Shown piece after piece: positions 1 to 6,904 of a stretch of 12,487 nt of DNA; the first letter of the stretch is position 1; every line of letters starts with the position of its first letter. The notes below the pieces were generated by a model. The model saw only the letters and a list, made by a program, of their open reading frames with translations. It made no database searches and was not told the DNA's origin. The stretch spans positions 1 to 12,487 of the forward strand of contig JBBRNH010000123.1 of the NCBI GenBank assembly GCA_038230415.1, given 5' to 3'. This DNA comes from JBBRNH01 sp038230415. Lineage in GTDB: Bacteria > Bacteroidota > Bacteroidia > Cytophagales > Spirosomataceae. The translations under genes were made by a program, and so were the position numbers.

Positions 1-1336
1 AGGCGGTGGCATCGCCGGTTTCGCTGAGGGTCACGGCCACGCGCCGGGTTTGGCGGTTGTCAGCCGGGCGATAGGCCGGGGTGTTCACGAGTTTGGCACC
101 CGTCGGGGTCATCAGCAAGGCGTGACGACTACCCGTAAAATCGCTCATGTAGCCAACGGGATTGGTCTGACTCGTGCATTCGAGCCACAGCGTGTCGCGC
201 CCGTCCGGCACGTACAAAATGACGTGATTAAACTGAAAGCTGGGGAAATCGGTCAGGATGTCCGGCTCGTCGTCGCCCGCCAGGATCAGGGCTTCCCAGG
301 CCGGAACACCAGCCGCTTTCAGCATGGCTTTTGTGTAATTGGTGAGGGCTTTGCAGTCGCCGTATTTGGTGGTGGCTACGGTTTTGGCATCAATGGTTTG
401 CCAGCCGCCAATGCCAAGCTGAATGCCCACGTAGCGGGTTTGTTCCTGCAAGAGTTCATAGATTTTTTTGACTTTCTGAGCAGTTGTTTTCTCGGTTGCT
501 ACCAGCGCGGCCACCCGCTGCCGAACCTCGTCGGGCAGGGCATCGCGGTTGGCGTTCAGGGCGTTATAAAACTGGCCGAGGTCGTTCCAGGTGCGGAGGT
601 TGCCCCGGTATTCCTGCACATCAAACGCAGTGGGGGCCGTAAACACTGCCGGGCGCAGTTCGTGCCGGGGCGGTGCCGATGGTTCTGACTCACGGGCCGC
701 GAGGTTCTCTACCTGCCAGCCATAGCGCACCCGACCCGGTTCGGAGCCGGGTGTTTTGGTGGGTTCGGGCAGGTTAAAGGTTTTGTAACGCAGGGTCAGA
801 TTGGGCGGCATATCCACCACAAACGCAGCCCGCTCTACGGCCTCGGCATCGGCCCGCTGGGGTTGCCACTGCGGGTAAAACATCAGGTTGCGGGTTGTGG
901 TCTCAACCCGAAACTCCACCGTGTAGGGGTACGATGGCTGCTTGGGAAACCGGGCCACTTTATAGCGGTTGTCGTCGTAAAAATTGATGTCGTTGTAGGA
1001 GCTAAAATCGGCAATATCCGCCTTTTTGAGCCGCTTGATAACGGTGCCGTTTTCGTCGTAGAGTGTTCCTTCGAAGTCGGTTATTTTCGTGAATTTGTCA
1101 TAGCCAACCACCTCTTCGGCGTGGTTGTCTCCGGCGGGTTTCAGCACCGTTACCACCGAATGAACGGTTTCGGTGGCCTCGCCCGCCGATTTAACCGTGA
1201 AGGTTGTTTCGTGAAGCCGAATCACGGCATCGGCCCGGTCGCGCAGGCCCGTTGGCAGGGCGGTGACCCGGTATTGGTCTTGCCCGAAAGCCAAAACCGG
1301 GAACAGCAGGAAAAGGAGAAAACGCTTCATAATCAT
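1..1336 (-). CDS. DUF3857/transglutaminase-like secreted protein, active-site type (3' end cut by window edge)
   Basis: The frame stays open from 1336 to the left edge, giving about 445 residues, so the C-terminus is missing. A signal peptide is visible (MKRFLLFLLFPVLAFG, then QDQ), so export is likely. An N-terminal DUF3857-type beta domain is followed by a transglutaminase-like core. Its likely triad is Cys328 in YGDCKAL, His371 in FNHVILYV and Glu386 in LWLECTS; an acidic residue in WLECTS is usual for Bacteroidota members. Family knowledge: these are papain-fold proteins of unproven substrate, usually exported. The start ATG at 1336 overlaps the upstream gene's stop as ATGA, which suggests translational coupling. 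An in-frame ATG at 1330 is equally plausible and gives the tidier signal peptide. The gene is probably co-transcribed with the gene ending at 1333, which is a paralogue without the Cys and His. Family assignment is firm; the biochemical role is unknown. Confidence 0.88.
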   Translation of the reverse strand, partial: MIMKRFLLFLLFPVLAFGQDQYRVTALPTGLRDRADAVIRLHETTFTVKSAGEATETVHSVVTVLKPAGDNHAEEVVGYDKFTKITDFEGTLYDENGTVIKRLKKADIADFSSYNDINFYDDNRYKVARFPKQPSYPYTVEFRVETTTRNLMFYPQWQPQRADAEAVERAAFVVDMPPNLTLRYKTFNLPEPTKTPGSEPGRVRYGWQVENLAARESEPSAPPRHELRPAVFTAPTAFDVQEYRGNLRTWNDLGQFYNALNANRDALPDEVRQRVAALVATEKTTAQKVKKIYELLQEQTRYVGIQLGIGGWQTIDAKTVATTKYGDCKALTNYTKAMLKAAGVPAWEALILAGDDEPDILTDFPSFQFNHVILYVPDGRDTLWLECTSQTNPVGYMSDFTGSRHALLMTPTGAKLVNTPAYRPADNRQTRRVAVTLSETGDATA

Positions 1337-3357
1337 TTTGCGGTTTCGCGTTTCAATACTACCTGTTCGGCGTGTTTGGCAACCACCTGGGCAAATAATT
1401 CGCGCAGGGCCGGGTATTCTTCGGCGAAATAAACCGGCTTTTTGAGCGACAACCGGCTTGTGGCCTGCACGGTTTGGCCGTTGGCAGCGACCTGAAACAG
1501 AAACCGCCCGCCGTTGCCGGGCAGGACTATCTGCATCGGTTTCGGTACGTCTTCGACCTGATACCCTGCCGGAATGGTAAACGTGGCCGTGTATGTTTCG
1601 TCGTTCAGCGTCCCGAAATCAACCGGATACCGCCGTTCCGGGTCTTTAAAGGGGTTGGCAAGCTGGCCCTCGGTAAGCAGGGGGCGAAAATACAGCCGGT
1701 CACCAGCCACCGTTGCGCCCTCACCAACGGTCAGGGTGTAGGCCGTTACGAATGATTTATTGGGGTCATCAATACCGGAAAAAGCCGTTTTTTCGATTTG
1801 CCAGCCCGTGTGTTCTTTCTTCACGCCGTTGAGGTAAGCCGTTTCGCCTTCGCTGCGGTATGTTTTTCGGGTTCGGTAGCCAGCGTAGCCCGCAAACGAC
1901 TGGGTAAGTATGCCGGTGATGACACCTTCCTGGTCAATTGTGTACTGCGCCGAGGTCGCTTCAACGTCGCGTTCGGCGGGGTTGAGGGCAATAAACCGGC
2001 TCCGGCTGTCGGGTAAAATCAGCCGACCCACCCCGTTCAGGGCGTGCAGGGGCAAGGTTCCGGGCCTCAGATAGGGTTCAGTAGCATCGAGCAACACGTC
2101 TCTGCCCCCCATATCGAGGTGCGCCACCACATAGTTGAGTTGTTTGAGCAGGGCCGACTCGCGGCTGAATCGCCCGTGTGCGCGGGTGCTGAGAACCACT
2201 GGGTTGGCATCGTAGCCCATTTCGCGGAGCAGCGCAATGAGTGTCAGGTTAATATCGGCGGCATCGCCTTTTTTGGCTTCGTAGGCTTTTTTGATGCTGG
2301 TCGAATAGTAACTGCTGGTTTCGTCCCACTTCATGGCCGTACCGATAACCCGGCAAGCCGCCCCGATTCGGGCCATCGTATCGGTGGCGGGATGGTTGGT
2401 TTTGAGCAGCGTTGCCACCTCGCGCAAAAAAGCCGCCCGTTTATACTGACCGCCAAAATTGGCTTCGTCGAGCAGGGTTTTGTCCATCGCGTCCCAACCC
2501 ACCGAAAAATTGCGGGTGACCTGACCGGGGAAATTAATACTGGCTAATTCAAAGTCAATTTTGGTGAGGTAATCATTAGTAGTGGTGATGTAGGCCTCGC
2601 TGCGAATGGCCGACGAGTTGGCAACGGCAAATCGGTACATCTGCGCCGTTACGGGTTCTTCGCCCGTAAACAGCGGCACCGTCACGGCTTTGACCTGATT
2701 GATGGTCATGGCGAGGTAACCATTCATGAGCATTTTGTAGTAAAAGCTATCCGGGAACGTGACCCGATATTCGCTCCAGAGCGTCGGAATGTCGTCCTGA
2801 AAAGCCCAGGTACGCGGGTTGTTGCTGATCGTAAACGGGGTGCGAATGGTGTAGCGGTATTCGATAATTGACCCTTCGCGGACGTTGGGCAGGGTAAATT
2901 TCTGCAACGATACGTTATCCGAAACGCGCTCGGTGACGATGCCGGTTTTGGTCAGTTTGTCGGTAACAACGGCTCCGGCAGTCACGTTATAGGTCGCTCC
3001 GTCGAGTCCGCTCAGGTCTTCTGTCGCCCCCGACCCGGCCCGGTACAGCCGCACCGATACCGTTGCCCGGTCGGTTGCTGATTTTTTCAGGATATGCAGC
3101 CGCCGGTGCAGGCTATAAACCACCCAGAACTTATTCTCGGTGTAGTCGAGGTGGGTTTCGCCGAGTTCATACAGCACCACACCCTCGGCACTTGAATCGG
3201 GCGGATACGGATTTTTCTGGAAGGCATCGGGCGTGATTTTGCCGTATTTAACGGTTGGTTCCTGAACGGGGGCGGGCTGTTGGGCCAGGGCATGGGCCGC
3301 CCTGAGCATGGCAAGACCGAGAACCCCGACGCGGAAAGCCGGAAGTAAGAAGCGCAT
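1333..3357 (-). CDS. DUF3857/transglutaminase-like secreted protein lacking catalytic Cys and His
   Basis: This 674-residue protein starts with a signal peptide (about residues 1-25, ending AAHALA before QQ). A DUF3857 domain follows (about 50-260), then a transglutaminase-like core (about 300-430) and a C-terminal beta region (about 470-640). Where active members have Cys, this one reads KKGDAADIN with Ala366. Where they have His, it reads LNYVV with Tyr409. Only the acidic residue remains (Asp424 in LLDATEP). It is therefore probably a non-catalytic, binding or scaffold member, a type I recall in other Bacteroidota. I chose ATG 3357 over the in-frame GTG at 3375 because it gives a normal signal peptide and lies 34 bases downstream of a good -7 box. 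The stop overlaps the start of the next, Cys-containing paralogue by four bases, so the two are probably made together. The ligand or substrate is unknown. Confidence 0.88.
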   Translation of the reverse strand: MRFLLPAFRVGVLGLAMLRAAHALAQQPAPVQEPTVKYGKITPDAFQKNPYPPDSSAEGVVLYELGETHLDYTENKFWVVYSLHRRLHILKKSATDRATVSVRLYRAGSGATEDLSGLDGATYNVTAGAVVTDKLTKTGIVTERVSDNVSLQKFTLPNVREGSIIEYRYTIRTPFTISNNPRTWAFQDDIPTLWSEYRVTFPDSFYYKMLMNGYLAMTINQVKAVTVPLFTGEEPVTAQMYRFAVANSSAIRSEAYITTTNDYLTKIDFELASINFPGQVTRNFSVGWDAMDKTLLDEANFGGQYKRAAFLREVATLLKTNHPATDTMARIGAACRVIGTAMKWDETSSYYSTSIKKAYEAKKGDAADINLTLIALLREMGYDANPVVLSTRAHGRFSRESALLKQLNYVVAHLDMGGRDVLLDATEPYLRPGTLPLHALNGVGRLILPDSRSRFIALNPAERDVEATSAQYTIDQEGVITGILTQSFAGYAGYRTRKTYRSEGETAYLNGVKKEHTGWQIEKTAFSGIDDPNKSFVTAYTLTVGEGATVAGDRLYFRPLLTEGQLANPFKDPERRYPVDFGTLNDETYTATFTIPAGYQVEDVPKPMQIVLPGNGGRFLFQVAANGQTVQATSRLSLKKPVYFAEEYPALRELFAQVVAKHAEQVVLKRETAK

Positions 3358-3391
3358 TGTTTTGGCAGGAAACACTCGTGAATGATGAATC

Positions 3392-3422
3392 CAAAACTAT
3401 GCGTTTGCTGACTTCTGTGCAA
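3392..3422 (-). promoter_or_regulatory. Promoter for the DUF3857 gene pair
   Basis: On the minus strand a TTG (3422-3420) is followed after 20 bases by TAGTTTTG (3399-3392). This matches the Bacteroidota pattern TTG-N19/23-TAnnTTTG. The downstream gene begins at 3357. The signal lies in the gap behind the FAD oxidoreductase gene, so the DUF3857 pair can be expressed separately. Within the same gap, 3422-3436 is a small AT-rich inverted repeat (ATTTTC, TAA, GAAAAT), too weak to call a terminator. Confidence 0.6.
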
Positions 3423-3449
3423 TTTTCTAAGAAAATAGTTTTGATACGG

Positions 3450-4592
3450 TTACCCCGTAAACGCCCGGATGGTCTCTTCGGCATAGCCCGCGCTGGAAGT
3501 CATGCCTTTGCCGCCGATGCCGGTGACGATGCGAATGGTATCGTCCACGTCGTACTCAAAAATGTCGCGGTCGGTTTGGCCGTAGAAGCCTACCCAGGTT
3601 TTCTCGATCTTATCCAGCGGAAAATTCATAATGCGCCGGGCTTCGGTCAGCATCAGGGTATTGAGGGAATCGGTGGTGTGGTAGCCGAGGGTTTCCTGAT
3701 TGGCGATGGGTGCGTATTCGTGCGAGTCACCGATGATAACCGAGCCATCCGTTGCTTGCTTGAACAGGATGTGAATCCCCCACTTTTTGAGTTCCCGGAG
3801 GTGTTCCGGCGTGGTAATCCCGGCAAAAGAAGGCAACGCCTGAAATGATTCATACCGCCTGATGGTCAGGCCGGTCAGGATGTTTCCGGGCAGGTTCAGG
3901 CCCGCAATCGGCGCGGTCAGGAGCATCTGTAACTTACTGACGACGATACCGCTTTCGGCCATGATCTGCGGGAACAGCAGCCGCGCTTCGTGACCGCTGC
4001 AAATCAGCACGCGCCGGGCCATAAACCGTTGCCCACCCGCCACCAGTACCGTAGCCCCGCCTGAACCCGGTTGCACGTCAACCACAGCCGCGCCGGTATG
4101 GTATTCGACCCTGAATTTCTCGCGGACGTACCGAATCAGTCGGCCAATCATCAATTCGGGTTCCGCACTAACTTCATCCGGGAAAAACAACGCACCCCGA
4201 ACGTAATCGGGCCGGAGGGTTGGATAGTTGGCGAGCGTTTGGGCGGAAGAAAGCAGTTCACAGGGGTAGCCGGTTTGGGCCGCGTGATGGGCATGAAGTT
4301 CGTGGAGCAGACCAAGTTCGGTGTCGTCAGAAGCCAGGTAGATCGAGCCGTTTGCCCGAATGGTGATGTCGGCTTGGTGCTGAATGGCTTTGTAAATCTC
4401 CAGACTTCTGCGCCCATACTCAAACCATCGCCCGGCCATGCCCGACGGCACCACCTGCCCAAAATTACGGACGGTGGCACCGGCTGGTTGCGCGTCTTTT
4501 TCGAGCAGCAGTACCCGTTGTCCGGCTTTGGCCGCGTGGTAGGCGTGAAACGTGCCGAGAACGCCGGAACCGACGATGATTAAGTCGTACAT
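3450..4592 (-). CDS. FAD-dependent oxidoreductase of the phosphonatase-associated type (TIGR03364-like)
   Basis: The 380-residue product belongs to the DAO-type FAD oxidoreductases. It has an N-terminal dinucleotide fold (IIVGSGVLG, residues 5-13), the ribose-binding acidic residue Glu31 at the end of the second strand, and a C-terminal FAD-contact segment GIGGKGMT. The ATVRNFGQV segment (39-47) and the overall length fit the family called TIGR03364. That family is known to occur beside phosphonatase-like hydrolases and is proposed to deaminate an aminophosphonate oxidatively. The next gene upstream in transcription order is exactly such a hydrolase, which supports the call. The expected reaction is oxidation of the C-N bond of 2-aminoethylphosphonate or a hydroxylated or N-methylated relative, giving an aldehyde. 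ATG 4592 was chosen over the in-frame TTG at 4634 because the fold begins at once (MYDLIIVG). The exact substrate is inferred. Confidence 0.85.
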   Translation of the reverse strand: MYDLIIVGSGVLGTFHAYHAAKAGQRVLLLEKDAQPAGATVRNFGQVVPSGMAGRWFEYGRRSLEIYKAIQHQADITIRANGSIYLASDDTELGLLHELHAHHAAQTGYPCELLSSAQTLANYPTLRPDYVRGALFFPDEVSAEPELMIGRLIRYVREKFRVEYHTGAAVVDVQPGSGGATVLVAGGQRFMARRVLICSGHEARLLFPQIMAESGIVVSKLQMLLTAPIAGLNLPGNILTGLTIRRYESFQALPSFAGITTPEHLRELKKWGIHILFKQATDGSVIIGDSHEYAPIANQETLGYHTTDSLNTLMLTEARRIMNFPLDKIEKTWVGFYGQTDRDIFEYDVDDTIRIVTGIGGKGMTSSAGYAEETIRAFTG

Positions 4593-4614
4593 AAATAGGG
4601 TTTGTAGTTTGTGG

Positions 4615-4649
4615 TTAGCTGACGTAAAACTCAAAATGAATTAGCTAAC
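4615..4649. promoter_or_regulatory. Operator-like repeated motif around the FAD gene promoter
   Basis: TTAGCTGAC (4615-4623) and TTAGCTAAC (4641-4649) are direct repeats 26 bases apart, differing at one position. The second contains the palindrome TTAGCTAA. They flank the proposed -7 box (4632-4639), the position expected for an operator. No regulator gene is adjacent, so a regulatory function is only inferred. Confidence 0.3.
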
Positions 4650-4662
4650 AGTAGCTGTCAAA
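4632..4662 (-). promoter_or_regulatory. Possible promoter for the FAD oxidoreductase gene
   Basis: On the minus strand TTTG (4662-4659) is followed after 19 bases by TCATTTTG (4639-4632), one mismatch from TAnnTTTG. The gene starts at 4592, 39 bases downstream. This would allow expression independent of the hydrolase gene, from which it is separated by 275 bases and a cluster of hairpins. The -7 mismatch makes this a modest call. Confidence 0.4.
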
Positions 4663-4729
4663 CAACAGACATCAAACTCTTTTCGTAACGATTTGGGTAT
4701 GTTCATTTTGGGTGTTGCCAGGCTTGTTA

Positions 4730-4838
4730 CCCACCGCCCCTCGGCTGTGGGCATACGCGAAAGAGCGAACTTCCCGCCTGAAACGGCACAGCCTGGGGGC
4801 GGTGCCGAACCTGTTCCCCACCGCCACCAGGCTGTGGG
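4730..4838. repeat. Three REP-like hairpin units in the hydrolase/oxidoreductase gap
   Basis: Three 22-base units each fold as a 5-bp stem, one mismatch, a GCC/GGC 3-bp stem and a 4-base loop. Unit 1 is 4730-4751 (CCCAC...GTGGG), unit 2 is 4785-4806 in inverted orientation (outer stem GGCAC/GTGCC), and unit 3 is 4817-4838 (CCCAC...GTGGG). The outer CC/GG pairs of units 1 and 3 are swapped to GG/CC in unit 2, so pairing is kept by compensating changes. In its own orientation each unit is preceded by GTT plus A or C. Units 1 and 3 are followed by nearly the same sequence (ATACGCG, one variable base, AAGA). Units 2 and 3 can also pair with each other as an 18-base stem with one mismatch (4787-4804 with 4819-4836). 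Short ORFs across this stretch are not credible genes. The remainder of the gap (4663-4729, 4839-4867) shows nothing else I can support. Confidence 0.7.
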
Positions 4839-4867
4839 ATACGCGCAAGAATAAACCACCTAAACGA

Positions 4868-5587
4868 TTACCTTTTTTCGAGTATCGGAATCAAGTCGGC
4901 TACTGAATCAATCAGCGCGTCGTGGGGGTGGTCGCTGAGTTGGTCGCGGGTGTGGGTGCCGTTTGTTACGCCAATGTTAAGTAACACCCCCGCCGACCGG
5001 CCCGATAAAAGATCAGACGGCGTGTCGCCAACGTTAATCACGGTGCGCGGGTCGGTGATATTCAGTAAGTTCATGGCCCGTTCGATCATGTAGGGAAACG
5101 GACGGCCCCGCTCCACTTCATCACTCGTGACAGAGACCTGAATCACCGAATCGGGCGTACCGACGCGGGCTTGGTTGAGGCCATCGAGCCAGCCGAGTTT
5201 GTCGAGAATAATATCGGCCACAACCCGGTAAAAGCCCGTTGTGAGGGCAATGGCGATGTTTTTTTCGTGCAGGTAGGCAAACAGTTCGTTGCAGCCGGTG
5301 GTGGGCGTGGCTCCGGCGGTGCGGTAATGATCTTCGAGAATCCGGGTGAAAACGCGGTAGGAGACCTCGACCTGCGCCGGTACGTCGGGGTGGGTTTCGC
5401 CGAGTTGTTCTTTCCAGAGCGTGTCGAATACCCAGTGTTTTGCCAGGCCCTGCATCGCCAGAATCCGCTCGGCAGAGACCATCAGGCCCGTTTCGGCAGC
5501 GGCTTCGGCAAAACAGCGTTCTACTTCATGGTGGTCGGTGAGGGTGGTACCGGCCATATCAAAAACGACTAACTGAATTGGTTGCAT
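4868..5587 (-). CDS. Phosphonatase-like HAD hydrolase (TIGR03351-like)
   Basis: This 239-residue HAD-superfamily protein shows the phosphonatase signature in place of the usual HAD motifs. Motif I is FDMAGTT with nucleophile Asp10 and Ala12 where most HADs have Asp. The Thr-Gly of motif II is at 117-118. Arg162 in GRPFPYM replaces the common motif III Lys. Motif IV is GDTPSD (187-192). The cap carries MQGLAK with Lys50, matching the lysine by which phosphonoacetaldehyde hydrolase (PhnX) forms a Schiff base with its aldehyde substrate. The expected reaction is hydrolytic C-P cleavage of phosphonoacetaldehyde or a close relative, in the cytoplasm. It is shorter than typical PhnX, which favours the phosphonatase-like sister family. 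The FAD oxidoreductase downstream could supply the aldehyde. The start is ATG 5587, 81 bases after the dprA stop; I see no clear promoter in that gap. The exact substrate is uncertain. Confidence 0.87.
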   Translation of the reverse strand: MQPIQLVVFDMAGTTLTDHHEVERCFAEAAAETGLMVSAERILAMQGLAKHWVFDTLWKEQLGETHPDVPAQVEVSYRVFTRILEDHYRTAGATPTTGCNELFAYLHEKNIAIALTTGFYRVVADIILDKLGWLDGLNQARVGTPDSVIQVSVTSDEVERGRPFPYMIERAMNLLNITDPRTVINVGDTPSDLLSGRSAGVLLNIGVTNGTHTRDQLSDHPHDALIDSVADLIPILEKR

Positions 5588-5668
5588 GGTTGCGTGTGAT
5601 TTTGAGGAGGTTGGGGCAACAAAGCAACAAAAACTTATGGATGAGCGGTGTGAAGATTTTGTTAAGAA

Positions 5669-6805
5669 TTACACGTAAACAACCTGATACTTTTTGCCCG
5701 GCAACGACCGCACGTAGCCCTGAAACTCCAAGTTGAGCAGCAGCGAGGCTAATTTCCCCATCGGAATCTGGCTCTTCCAGCTCAGTTCGTCAATGTGAAT
5801 GTCGGTCGTTTGGCGCAGCAGCGCCATAAGCTGACTTTCTTCTTCGGTAAAATGCAGCGGCAACGGCGGCAGGTCGAGCATTCCGTTTTTGAGCCGGGCC
5901 GGGGCGGTTGCCGAGCCGGGCTGATCCCAGTTCAGGGCTTCGATAATGCACTCCGGGCCGGTGTATATCTGGGCTTTGTTTTGGCGGATGAGCTTGTTGC
6001 AGCCCGCCGAGAACGCCTGATTCAGTTGCCCCGGCACGGCAAACACCTCGCGGTGGTAATTGTTGGCATACTCTGCCGTGATGAGCGCACCACCTTTGGC
6101 CGCAGCCTCCACCACAATCACGGCATCGCTCAGGCCGGCAATAATACGGTTGCGAGCCGGAAACAGGTGCGCGTCGGGTTTGGTGCCGGGCCGGTTTTCG
6201 GTGAGCAGACCGCCCAGAATGGTCATCTCCTGCGCTGTTTTTTGATGTACCGACGGATAAATCACGTCTAAACCGCTCGCCATTACGCCCACCGTTGGCA
6301 AGCCCTGCCCTACGCTGGCGCGGTGCGCGGCAATGTCAATCCCGTAGGCCAGACCACTTACAATCAGGGCGTTATAGGGTTTCATAGCGGTAATAATCTC
6401 GTCGGTAATGCGCCTGCCATAGTCCGTAGCCTGCCGGGTGCCAACGAGCGAAATGGTGCGCGGGATGTTCAGGTCGGCGTTGCCCAGAAAGTACAGGATG
6501 GCGGGCGAATCGTAGAGGGTTTTGAGCCGCGCCGGGTAATCGGCATCGGTATAAAACAGGGCGCGGGCGTTGAGTTGGTCGAGCCGTTTCTGCACGGCTT
6601 CGGCCTCGGCGAGGGGGTCGGGTCGGCGGATGGCACGGGCCGTGACTTCGCCGATGCCTGGTATTTTGAGCAGCTTCGCCACCGGCGACTGAAACACGGC
6701 GGCTGCCGAACCGCAGTAGCTGACCAATTGCCGAACCAGAATATCGCCCACGCCGGGAACGAGCGTCAGGGCTATGTTGTGTAGATTGTCTTGCACGGGG
6801 GTCAA
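5669..6805 (-). CDS. dprA: DNA-processing protein DprA (recombination mediator)
   Basis: This 378-residue protein has the full DprA/Smf layout. An N-terminal helix-hairpin-helix region has LVPGVGD and KIPGIGEVTARAI (about 12-60). The Rossmann-like DNA-binding core (about 85-292) has VGTRQATDYG (121-130), SGLAYGID (150-157), FPARNRIIAGLS (215-226) and GALITAEYA (239-247). A C-terminal winged-helix segment (about 318-376) closes it. Family role: in the cytoplasm it binds incoming single-stranded DNA and loads RecA during natural transformation. No competence genes are next to it. The frame has no ATG start: the first usable codon is TTG 6805, with GTG 6796 as the alternative, and both fit the usual N-terminus. 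A near-match to the -7 box (TACTTTG, 6823-6817) lies just upstream, which would give a very short leader from the TTG. Family identity is secure; the exact start is not. Confidence 0.93.
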   Translation of the reverse strand: MTPVQDNLHNIALTLVPGVGDILVRQLVSYCGSAAAVFQSPVAKLLKIPGIGEVTARAIRRPDPLAEAEAVQKRLDQLNARALFYTDADYPARLKTLYDSPAILYFLGNADLNIPRTISLVGTRQATDYGRRITDEIITAMKPYNALIVSGLAYGIDIAAHRASVGQGLPTVGVMASGLDVIYPSVHQKTAQEMTILGGLLTENRPGTKPDAHLFPARNRIIAGLSDAVIVVEAAAKGGALITAEYANNYHREVFAVPGQLNQAFSAGCNKLIRQNKAQIYTGPECIIEALNWDQPGSATAPARLKNGMLDLPPLPLHFTEEESQLMALLRQTTDIHIDELSWKSQIPMGKLASLLLNLEFQGYVRSLPGKKYQVVYV

Positions 6806-6846
6806 AAGGATTGATGCAAAGTACGCAGATTTTGGCAGATGGCTGG

Positions 6847-6880
6847 TTGGCAGTGACTACTGACAGGTTGTGTATATTTG
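6847..6880 (+). promoter_or_regulatory. Promoter for the histidine kinase gene
   Basis: TTG at 6847-6849, a 23-base spacer and TATATTTG at 6873-6880 match TTG-N-TAnnTTTG. The kinase ATG is at 6905, 24 bases after the box. This box also shows that an in-frame TTG at 6878, which overlaps it, is not the start. The region is the divergent gap between dprA and the kinase. Confidence 0.6.
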
Positions 6881-6904
6881 AGGACAACTTACCTACCTCC
6901 CGAC

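Noticed and set aside
50..688. 212-residue plus-strand open frame
   Set aside because: It lies antisense inside the transglutaminase-like gene, has low-complexity shadow composition, and has no recognisable family or promoter.
863..2547. Several plus-strand open frames of 60-189 residues
   Set aside because: All are antisense shadows of the two DUF3857 genes, caused by the GC-rich codon pattern.
4641..4906. Short frames on both strands across the 4.7-4.9 kb gap
   Set aside because: They are made of the hairpin repeats translated by chance; there is no promoter, conserved start or family sequence.
5588..5668. Promoter for the phosphonatase-like gene
   Set aside because: No TAnnTTTG match with a spaced TTG; the best near-match (TAAGTTTT on minus) lacks the final G.
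6878..6904. Upstream TTG start for the kinase gene
   Set aside because: The TTG overlaps the -7 box, and ATG 6905 gives a normal signal peptide.
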